This document shows positions 4,886 through 11,407 of a DNA stretch of 11,407 bases, piece by piece. Positions within the stretch are counted from its first letter, which is position 1; the number at the start of each line of letters is the position of its first letter. The DNA lies in the NCBI GenBank assembly GCA_009827205.1, contig WUAK01000068.1, positions 1 to 11,407 of the forward strand. Direction: 5' to 3'. A program made the position numbers and the translations under genes. The stretch comes from Phycisphaeraceae bacterium (lineage in GTDB: Bacteria > Planctomycetota > Phycisphaerae > Phycisphaerales > UBA1924). Below the pieces are notes generated by a model that did not search any database, was not told the DNA's origin, and was given only the letters and a program-made list of their open reading frames with translations.

Positions 4886-7792
4886 ATGGGCGGCATAGCC
4901 AGTAGTGTCGGGCTTATAAGCGGTATCGATACCGGTGCGCTTATCGAACAGCTTCTCCAGATAGAGGCCAGGCCCCGTACGCTCGCAGCGAACAGGCTCA
5001 TCCAACTGCAGACTCAGCAGGCCGCGTACCTGGATATCAACACGCGGTTCTCCGCGGTTCGCACCGCGGCGAGCACGTTCAGAACCGAGAACGTTTTCAG
5101 CACCTCCAAGGCGACCAGCTCGAGCGAAGAAACGCTGACCGCCTCGGCGACCACGCGCGCTCAGCCCGGCTCGTACACCTTCATCGTTGACCGACTCGTC
5201 TCGACGCAGCAGCAGCTCTCGAAGGGCTTTTCCGATTTCGACAGCACCGCGTTTGGAGCGGACTCGTTCACATTCGAATCGAGCAAGGCCAGGCTCGACA
5301 GCAATGTCGAGCTCGCTGACCTCAACGGCGGCGCAGGCGTCCGTCGCGGAATCATCTCCGTTACAAACTCAAACGGCACAGTCCAGGACATAGACCTGAG
5401 CAAGGTCGGTACCGTGAGCGAGGTCCTCGACGCGATCAACAGCGCGAACATCGGTGTCCGCGCCGAGACCGTGCAGGACCAGATCGTGCTGACCGACACC
5501 GCGGGCGGGCCGGGCCAGATCACCGTCGCCGACGGGCTGGGCGATTTCACCGCGACCGACCTCGGCATCGCGGGCACATCCGTGGGCGGCACGCTCACGG
5601 GCACACAGGTCTACTACGCGACCGAAACCACCTCGCTTGGAATCATCAACGGGTCCACCGGCATCGAGACCACCAACAGTGTCGGCACCGGGGCCTTCGA
5701 TTTCACCGTTCGCGTTGACGGCACCGACGTCAAGATCAACCTCGGGACGCTCACCGAGGTCGTGACCGATCCCGACACGGGCGAGGACGAAACCGTCACG
5801 ACACCCCCCGCTGCCACGCTGGGCGATGTCATCAACCGCATCAACGACACCATCGAGGAAGAGCTCGGCCCGGGTGCAACAGTCACGGCGTCTCTCAAGG
5901 CCGACGGCACGGGTCTGCAGATCGTTGACTCCGCGGGCACCGCCGCGATCGAAGTCCTCGACAAGGGCGAAGAAGTCGGCGCAGCTGCGACACAGAACAC
6001 CGCGCGTCAGCTCGGGATAAACGGCTCAGGAACAGGCTCAATCGTCGGCACACGCATCTTCGGCGGGCTCAACTCGATCCTGACCAAAACGCTCAACGGC
6101 GGGCAGGGCATCACGGGTGACGGCAGCGTCTCAATCACCGACCGCAACGGCGTTGTCCACAACATCACCGGGCTGACCGGCTACGACACACTCAACGAGG
6201 TGCTTACGCAGTTCGAAGCACAATCGGGCGGCGCGATCACCGCATCACTCAACGAACTTGGCAACGGGCTCGTCATCACCGACACGACCGGAGGCGGGGG
6301 CAACCTCATCATCGCGGGCACGCCCGCCGACAACACCGCCGCGAGCCTCGGGATCGAGACCGACCCGGCCGGCGTCGCCGAGAACACAGTCGATTCCGGC
6401 AATTTACAGAAGCAGTACATCGGCAAGGGCACGCTGCTCTCATCGCTCAACAGCGGCGCGGGCATCGGCACGGGCAGCTTCGAGATCACTGACGCAACTG
6501 GCACGACGCAGACCGTCACGATCGGAGAGAACGACCGCACGATCGGGCATGTCGTCAACGCAATCAACAGCACAGGGCTAGGTGTTGTCGCAAGAATCAA
6601 CGACCAGGGCGACGGCATCATCATCGAAGAGGACACCTCCGGGGGCGGCGCTCCCGGGAGTGTCAACATCAAAGTCGAAGACTCGACCGGTTCAGTCGCA
6701 GAACTGCTGAAGATTGAGGGTGAAGCCTCGGGCACCGACGCCGACAACTTCATCGACGGCTCTTTCGAGACCACGATCGATTTCGAAACGACCGACACGC
6801 TTGAGGATGTCATCACCAAGATCAACGACGCGGGCATCGAAGCCATCGCAACCGTTGTGAACGACGGTTCGAGTACCGCCCCGTACCGCATCAGCTTCAC
6901 CGCGCGTTCCTCGGGCGAGGACGGCAGGTTCATCCTCGACACAAACGGATTCGATCTTGCACTCTCGACACTGAGCGAAGGCAACGACGCGCGCGTCTTC
7001 TTCGGGTCGGGCGATCCTGCGAACGCACTGCTCGTGTCATCTTCAACCAACTCGCTCGACGAACTCATCCAGGGCGTCACCATCGATCTCAACAGCACGA
7101 GCGAAGACCCTGTCACGCTCAACGTCACGCGAGATCTGACCGCGATCGAAGAGAACGTGAACACCTTCGTCTCCGCGTTCAACACACTCATCGAGCGGAT
7201 CGACAACCAGACCCGCTTTGACGACGAGACCGAAGCCAGAGGACCGCTGCTCGGTGATTCGCTCGCGATCACGATGCGTCAGCAGCTCTTCTCGGTCATC
7301 CAGACTGTGGGTGACAACGTCACAGGCCAGTACCAGAGACTCTCTGAGGTCGGCATCACCATCGGTGACGGCGGCAACGGTCTCAGCTTCGACTCCTCCA
7401 AGTTCCGCGAGGCCTACGAGAGCGACCCGGCGTCCGTAGAGGCTCTCTTCGAGACATTCGAACTCGCGCAGACCGACACCACGCAGGATCTTGGCGACGG
7501 GATCTCGGTCTCAGGTGGTGAAGCCGAGCGAGCATTCGAGGCGCTCGGCGTCATCGGCAAGGTCGAGGAACTCGCCAGGGACTACCTCGATTCGGTGGAC
7601 GGCATCCTGACCCAGCGTGAGCAATCCCTCACCACCCAGGTCGAGGCCCAGGAGGCCCGGATCGATGAGTTCACCGTCCGCCTCGAGGCCCGCAGAGCCA
7701 TTCTGGAGCAGCAGTTCCTCGCGATGGAGCAGGCCCTCGGTGAGCTCCAGGCCCAGCAGTCATCACTCAATCAGCTGGCCCAGCTCGGGTAA
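4886..7792 (+). CDS. fliD: Flagellar filament cap protein FliD (HAP2), repeat-expanded
   Basis: FliD forms the oligomeric cap at the tip of the flagellar filament and guides flagellin into place outside the cell. The N-terminal FliD domain spans about residues 1-112, with SVGLISGIDTGALIEQLLQI and the following amphipathic helix that packs into the filament core. The C-terminal FliD domain spans about 706-955, with SLDELIQGVTIDLNSTSEDP, a conserved helix around IEENVNTFVSAFNTLIE and a late coiled coil (about 905-960, rich in Gln, Glu, Ala, Leu). Between them lie about 590 residues of hook-IN-like repeats, described separately. At 968 residues it is about twice the length of the enteric protein (near 470). 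There is no signal peptide, as expected for export through the flagellar type III apparatus. It is probably co-transcribed with the small upstream gene and with fliS. Confidence 0.93.
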   Translation: MGGIASSVGLISGIDTGALIEQLLQIEARPRTLAANRLIQLQTQQAAYLDINTRFSAVRTAASTFRTENVFSTSKATSSSEETLTASATTRAQPGSYTFIVDRLVSTQQQLSKGFSDFDSTAFGADSFTFESSKARLDSNVELADLNGGAGVRRGIISVTNSNGTVQDIDLSKVGTVSEVLDAINSANIGVRAETVQDQIVLTDTAGGPGQITVADGLGDFTATDLGIAGTSVGGTLTGTQVYYATETTSLGIINGSTGIETTNSVGTGAFDFTVRVDGTDVKINLGTLTEVVTDPDTGEDETVTTPPAATLGDVINRINDTIEEELGPGATVTASLKADGTGLQIVDSAGTAAIEVLDKGEEVGAAATQNTARQLGINGSGTGSIVGTRIFGGLNSILTKTLNGGQGITGDGSVSITDRNGVVHNITGLTGYDTLNEVLTQFEAQSGGAITASLNELGNGLVITDTTGGGGNLIIAGTPADNTAASLGIETDPAGVAENTVDSGNLQKQYIGKGTLLSSLNSGAGIGTGSFEITDATGTTQTVTIGENDRTIGHVVNAINSTGLGVVARINDQGDGIIIEEDTSGGGAPGSVNIKVEDSTGSVAELLKIEGEASGTDADNFIDGSFETTIDFETTDTLEDVITKINDAGIEAIATVVNDGSSTAPYRISFTARSSGEDGRFILDTNGFDLALSTLSEGNDARVFFGSGDPANALLVSSSTNSLDELIQGVTIDLNSTSEDPVTLNVTRDLTAIEENVNTFVSAFNTLIERIDNQTRFDDETEARGPLLGDSLAITMRQQLFSVIQTVGDNVTGQYQRLSEVGITIGDGGNGLSFDSSKFREAYESDPASVEALFETFELAQTDTTQDLGDGISVSGGEAERAFEALGVIGKVEELARDYLDSVDGILTQREQSLTTQVEAQEARIDEFTVRLEARRAILEQQFLAMEQALGELQAQQSSLNQLAQLG
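5318..6979 (+). repeat. About five degenerate hook-IN-like repeats inside FliD
   Basis: Diverged protein repeats of about 70-130 residues share a pattern: a Leu-Asn-Gly/Ser-Gly-x-Gly turn, a strand with ITD or VTN, an element like T-x-x-(D/E)-V-(I/L)-x-x-I-N, a strand ending in V-x-A, then G-x-x-I-x-D-T/S and a closing LGI. Approximate residue ranges are 145-228, 248-379, 395-491, 514-612 and 628-698 (the last lacks the first half). Clear landmarks are LNGGAGV, LNGGQGI and LNSGAGIGTG, and SEVLDAIN, GDVINRIN, NEVLTQFE, GHVVNAIN and EDVITKIN. They resemble the flagellin hook-IN motif and would form surface-exposed domains of the cap. No long exact DNA repeat is apparent, so the duplication is old. 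Confidence 0.7.
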
Positions 7793-7864
7793 CGGCGTTT
7801 CTTTTCGTGAAAGCGTGACATTCTCGGATCAAGTCCCCCCCAAAGCAGGCCGACAACAACCAAC

Positions 7865-8353
7865 ATGAGCACAGGTCAAGACAACGCCAACGCCTACCTC
7901 CGCACTCAGGTCATGAGCGCGACACCCGCCGAGCTGCGGATGATGCTCCTCGATGGAGCCGTCAAATTCGCCAAGCAGGGACGCCAGGGCCTCGTGGACA
8001 AGGATCACGAGCAGGTGTACAGCGGGTTCAGCCAGGCACGCGCAATCATCACCGAGCTCATGACTTCGATGAAGCCCGAAGCAGCCCCCGAACTCTGCGA
8101 ACAGGTCCGCTCGCTCTACGCGTTCCTATTCCAGGAACTCGTCCGGGCAAGCATGGATAGCGATCTGCCCAGAGCGGACAAAGCCATCGAACTGCTCGAG
8201 TACGAACAGCAGACCTGGCGACTCCTGCTTGAACAGCTCAAGACCGAGGAAGGCGCGGGCAACGCTCCGACGCAACAGAGCGTCCCAGGGCGCACTGCCG
8301 GCTACGGCGCACCCGCGCAGGACAACTACACACCGCTCAGCGTCGAGGGCTGA
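7865..8353 (+). CDS. fliS: Flagellar export chaperone FliS
   Basis: FliS is the cytoplasmic chaperone that binds the C-terminus of newly made flagellin and prevents premature polymerisation before export. The N-terminus shows the family hallmark NANAYLRTQVMSATPAELRM (residues 7-26) and LLDGAVKFAKQG, followed by helices with QARAIITELMTSM, SLYAFLFQELVRA and the closing helix AIELLEYEQQTWRLLLEQL. The four-helix core ends near residue 127. A 35-residue polar Gly/Ala/Pro/Gln tail follows, making 162 residues against the usual 125-140. It follows fliD by 72 nt, the common order. There is no Shine-Dalgarno at normal distance; AGCAGG lies 14 nt upstream. Its last 28 nt overlap the convergent holB-like gene. 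Confidence 0.93.
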   Translation: MSTGQDNANAYLRTQVMSATPAELRMMLLDGAVKFAKQGRQGLVDKDHEQVYSGFSQARAIITELMTSMKPEAAPELCEQVRSLYAFLFQELVRASMDSDLPRADKAIELLEYEQQTWRLLLEQLKTEEGAGNAPTQQSVPGRTAGYGAPAQDNYTPLSVEG

Positions 8354-9501
8354 GCAAGCTCCGCAGCCATCGCCTCAAAGACCATCAGCATCGGCGTGTT
8401 CGACGCGAGTCGTTGTCGTGCGCGTTCGAGCACCTCGACCCGCTGCGCGCTGAGTTCCATCGAGTCCTCGTTACCCGACTCGGCATGCTGAGCGATCTTC
8501 TCGCGCAAGATCTCACCGATGAGCGAGAGCATCCGATCGGCGCCGGCTTTGTTCGACGCCTCCTTGCTCGTGCGCTTGTCCGCCTCGACACGGGCCACGG
8601 CCCACGCATCGACCATCCCCGCAAGCGTCTGGCCCATCTCGACCGGGAACTGACCCGCCGCGAGGCGGTCGACCATGTCCTGGACGATGCCGTGCCACTC
8701 AACGATGCCCGTGTCGATGGCTTCTCTGACCTTGCCGGGCGAGCCCTCGCCGAACCGCCTCGCCCAGTCGAGCGCCGCGCCGCCGATGTTCTCTCGCTTG
8801 AACCACGTCTCCATCGGGTCGCGAGAGAGCGGGCCGAACCTGACGCGCTGGCACCTCGACCGGATCGTGGGCAGGAGCCTCTCCTCGGACGATGTCACGA
8901 GGATGATGACCGTCCCGGGTGCGGGCTCCTCGAGCGTTTTGAGCATCGCGTTCTGCACGCTCGCGTTGGTCGCCGACCGATCGAGCAGCTCGGCTTCATC
9001 CACGATGAACACCTTGCTCGCCGCGCCGCCCGGCGCGATCCTGGCAGCCATCGATGCGGGCTGGAGCAGATGCGAGTCGATCACGTCCTTAGGGATCGTC
9101 GCCAGCTTCGCCGCGCGGACCTTCGCGTCCTCGCTGAACCGCGCCAGCTCCTTGGCGATCACGTGCAGGTCCGGGTGCGAACGCCCGCGGAGCATCGTCT
9201 GGACCCGGCTCTCTGGGTCAGCCGACAGGTTGCCCGAGAGATCCCGGCTCGTCGACTCGTCGAGTGCCAGCGACGCGAACGCCAGCGCAGCCGTGAACTT
9301 CCCGACCCCCCGCGGCCCGTGGAAGATCCACGCGTGGTGGAGCCTGCCAGCGTCCAGAGCCGCCTCGAGCTGGGCGATCGCCTTGTCCTGCCCCAGGATC
9401 TCTCCGAGCTGCCCCGGCACCGGGTGCTCGAACGCGTCGAGCTTCTCAGGCTCGGCTGGCTTCTTCCGGCTGACTTTCTTCTTGGTTACTTTCTTGGCCA
9501 C
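8326..9501 (-). CDS. holB: DNA polymerase III delta-prime (HolB-like) clamp-loader subunit
   Basis: A 391-residue AAA+ protein of the clamp-loader family that opens and loads the sliding clamp during replication. Residues 1-20 are a Lys-rich tail (MAKKVTKKKVSRKK). Then come ILGQDKAIAQLEAALDAGRL (35-54), HHAWIFHGPRGVGKFT with a P-loop at 62-70, the delta-prime/tau signature SHPDLHVI (108-115), Walker B VFIVDEAE (164-171), NAMLKTLEEP (184-193), sensor 1 VILVTSS and the SRC arginine-finger motif RSRC (214-217). The C-terminal part is helical, as in the collar domain. No cysteine lies between Walker A and Walker B, so the usual four-Cys zinc module is absent. The start is a GTG without a clear ribosome site, 18 nt after sthA; no other in-frame ATG occurs before residue 103. 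It could be called a DnaX-like subunit, but it lacks the zinc module and tau extension. Confidence 0.87.
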   Translation of the reverse strand: MAKKVTKKKVSRKKPAEPEKLDAFEHPVPGQLGEILGQDKAIAQLEAALDAGRLHHAWIFHGPRGVGKFTAALAFASLALDESTSRDLSGNLSADPESRVQTMLRGRSHPDLHVIAKELARFSEDAKVRAAKLATIPKDVIDSHLLQPASMAARIAPGGAASKVFIVDEAELLDRSATNASVQNAMLKTLEEPAPGTVIILVTSSEERLLPTIRSRCQRVRFGPLSRDPMETWFKRENIGGAALDWARRFGEGSPGKVREAIDTGIVEWHGIVQDMVDRLAAGQFPVEMGQTLAGMVDAWAVARVEADKRTSKEASNKAGADRMLSLIGEILREKIAQHAESGNEDSMELSAQRVEVLERARQRLASNTPMLMVFEAMAAELAQPSTLSGV

Positions 9502-9519
9502 GACTAGAGCGTAGCGGAC

Positions 9520-10935
9520 CTAAACCCCGCGCAGCTTGTTCAGCCCGTTCATCGCCGCCACCTTGTAGCACTCGGCGAGCGTCGGGTAGTTGAACACCGC
9601 GTTGACGAAGTACTCGACCGTCGCCTGGAACGCAATGGCGGCTTGGCCGATGTGGATCAGCTCGGTCGCGCCGGTCCCGATCGCGTGCACGCCGAGGACC
9701 GTGTGCGACTCCTGATGGATGAGCATCTTGAGCATCCCGAACTCAGCGCCCAGTAGGTGACCTCGCGAGATCTCCTTGTAGCTGGCGATGCCAGACTCGT
9801 AAGGGATGCCCTCGGCGGTCAGCTGGCCCTCGGTCCACCCGACCATCGAGATCTCCGGGACGGCGTAGATGCCGTAAGGAAGCAGCTTCGAGATCGACTC
9901 ACAAGACTGCTCAAACATGTGGCACGCGGCGAGCCTGCCCTGCTCGTAGCTCGTCGAGGCGAGCGCGGGGAACCCGATGACATCGCCCGCCGCGTAGATG
10001 TGGGGCGTCGCGGTCTGGAAGTTCTCGTTGACCTCGATGCGCCCGCGTTTGTCTGCTTCGAGGCCCGCGTTCTCGAGGCAGAGCGTGTGCGTCGCGCCCT
10101 GACGACCGATGCAGTAGAGCAGTGTGTCGGCGCGGAGTGTCTTGCCCGATTCGAGATGCGCCTCGGCCATCGTGCCGTCGGTCGTGCGCGCGCCGGCGAC
10201 CGCGTCGATGACCTCGATCTTTGTGACCTTCTCACCCAGCCTGAGCGTCATCCCGTTCTGGCGCACGTGGTACTGGAATGCCTCGATGATCTCCGAGTCA
10301 ACGAAGTCGAGCAGGCGCTGTCGCCCCTCGATGAGCGTGACCTTGACCCCCAGCGCCTGGAGCATGGACGCGTACTCGGTCCCGATGACCCCGCCGCCCA
10401 CGACGATCATGGAGTGCGGCGCCGCGGTCATCTCCTGGATGTCGTCTGAGCTGAGGATGGTGCGTCCGTCGAACTGAACACCGTTGGGCTGCGCTGGGTA
10501 GGTGCCGACGGAGATGAGCGTGTAGTCGGCCTTGATGAACGACTCGTCGTTTTCAGTTTGTATCCGGATCGTCTTCGGATCGCTGAAGCTGCCCGTGCCG
10601 TGGGCGACGTCGATGTTGTTGTTCGCGAAGTGATCCTCGATGGTCTCGATCTCGTTGCCGATGACTCGCGAGCAAGATCGCTTGAGGTTCGCGAAGAGTG
10701 TCTTGCGGACCGCGGCGAAGTCGTCCATCGTCGGGCACGCGACGCTCCGGTCGCCCACGTCGAGGATCGCCTCGCGGAGCGCCTTTGAGGGGATGGTCCC
10801 GGTGTTGACCGCGACCCCGCCGATCGCGTGGCGCTTCTCGACAACGCAGACTCGTTTGCCGAGCTTGGCCGCCTGGATCGCCGCCCGTTGCCCGGCTGGT
10901 CCGGATCCGATCACACAGAGGTCGTACTGCTTCAT
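9520..10935 (-). CDS. sthA: Soluble pyridine nucleotide transhydrogenase SthA
   Basis: SthA is a cytoplasmic FAD flavoprotein that passes hydride between NADPH and NAD+, balancing the two pools. I chose the ATG at 10935 because MKQYDLCVIGSGPAGQ begins at the FAD fold. This gives 471 residues, near the usual 464-470. The frame runs on to 11076, but the extra 47 residues do not fit the family and overlap alaS. Domains are FAD GSGPAG at 10-15, GGVAVNTGTIPSKAL at 39-53, the second NAD(P) fold VVGGGVIGTEYAS near 178-190, FAD-binding YAAGDVIGFPALAS at 314-327, and the dimerisation domain with HAIGTGATELIHIGQ near 417-431 and FNYPTLAECYKVAAMNGLNK at the end. Disulfide reductases have C-x4-C in the 39-53 motif; here those positions are Ala42 and Thr47. 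E. coli SthA keeps the first Cys. It shares an operon with holB, 18 nt apart. Confidence 0.9.
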   Translation of the reverse strand: MKQYDLCVIGSGPAGQRAAIQAAKLGKRVCVVEKRHAIGGVAVNTGTIPSKALREAILDVGDRSVACPTMDDFAAVRKTLFANLKRSCSRVIGNEIETIEDHFANNNIDVAHGTGSFSDPKTIRIQTENDESFIKADYTLISVGTYPAQPNGVQFDGRTILSSDDIQEMTAAPHSMIVVGGGVIGTEYASMLQALGVKVTLIEGRQRLLDFVDSEIIEAFQYHVRQNGMTLRLGEKVTKIEVIDAVAGARTTDGTMAEAHLESGKTLRADTLLYCIGRQGATHTLCLENAGLEADKRGRIEVNENFQTATPHIYAAGDVIGFPALASTSYEQGRLAACHMFEQSCESISKLLPYGIYAVPEISMVGWTEGQLTAEGIPYESGIASYKEISRGHLLGAEFGMLKMLIHQESHTVLGVHAIGTGATELIHIGQAAIAFQATVEYFVNAVFNYPTLAECYKVAAMNGLNKLRGV

Positions 10936-11057
10936 CACGTCTGGCCCCGTCGCTGAGGGCCGCCCCGTTTCGGCGAATGCCGAGGAATCCCGAGCCGGCC
11001 CCTCTACCATGTCGGCAGGCTCAGCCAGCCAGCTTTGAACCCGGAGCACCCGAACAG
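10936..11057. promoter_or_regulatory. Divergent intergenic region between sthA and alaS
   Basis: These 122 bp separate the divergent sthA and alaS starts and should hold both promoters. I found no confident -35/-10 pair, T-box or attenuator-like hairpin. A GGAG (11043-11046) lies 11 nt before the alaS ATG, a little far for a good ribosome site. Confidence 0.4.

Positions 11058-11407
<350 letters not shown>

Noticed and set aside
6181..7272. A 363-codon open frame on the minus strand inside fliD
   Set aside because: It is Ser/Val/Pro-rich, has no ribosome site or recognisable domain, and lies opposite the FliD repeats.
8413..9507. A 364-codon open frame on the plus strand opposite holB
   Set aside because: It is antisense to a protein with clear AAA+ motifs. 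Its product is Arg/Leu/Asp-rich low-complexity sequence typical of the reverse complement of GC-rich coding DNA.
9757..10449. A 230-codon plus-strand frame opposite sthA
   Set aside because: Its product is Arg/Asp/Leu-rich shadow sequence, and the minus strand encodes well-conserved SthA motifs.

Overview
The window reads as chromosomal DNA of a GC-rich, flagellated bacterium, most likely a planctomycete of the class Phycisphaerae. Four features point that way together: a secreted protein ending in a PEP-CTERM-like tail (Pro-Ala-Pro, a short Gly/Leu/Ala helix, four terminal arginines), a tandem aldehyde dehydrogenase pair whose second member has no catalytic half, a very long repeat-rich flagellar cap protein, and genes with weak or absent Shine-Dalgarno sequences. 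The lineage is an inference, since no rRNA or ribosomal protein gene is present. I see no tRNA, rRNA, CRISPR array, insertion sequence or phage gene.

Layout. (1) 2-1273, plus strand: the 3' part of a catalytically complete aldehyde dehydrogenase. It ends at a perfect stem-loop (1318-1349) that can terminate transcription from both sides. (2) 1378-2082, minus: a secreted lamin-tail-like protein with a PEP-CTERM-like tail. (3) 2083-2252: a divergent control region with a 5'-UTR hairpin and a 22-bp operator-like inverted repeat. (4) 2253-3116, plus: a short aldehyde dehydrogenase homologue lacking the catalytic cysteine. (5) 3122-4486, minus: a two-gene unit of a six-helix membrane protein followed by a membrane-anchored DUF4230-type protein. 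(6) 4670-8353, plus: a flagellar filament-cap cluster of an unrecognised 66-residue protein, FliD (968 residues, about five internal repeats) and its neighbour FliS. (7) 8326-10935, minus: sthA followed 18 nt later by a holB-like clamp-loader gene whose 3' end overlaps fliS tail to tail. (8) 11058 to the end, plus: the start of alaS.

How the genes work together. The two aldehyde dehydrogenases belong to a pair that I recall lying adjacent in actinobacteria and planctomycetes, often after a deoxyribose-phosphate aldolase gene. Here an inverted surface-protein gene and its own promoter region separate them. FliD caps the growing filament, and FliS is normally the flagellin export chaperone, so the 4670-8353 cluster serves late flagellar assembly. 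SthA balances NADH and NADPH, the HolB-like protein loads the replication clamp and AlaS charges tRNA-Ala. These last three are housekeeping genes.

The least explained parts are the pseudo-dehydrogenase and its separation from its partner, the membrane/DUF4230 pair, the small gene before fliD, the repeat expansion in FliD, and an SthA in which both flavin-side cysteine positions are substituted.
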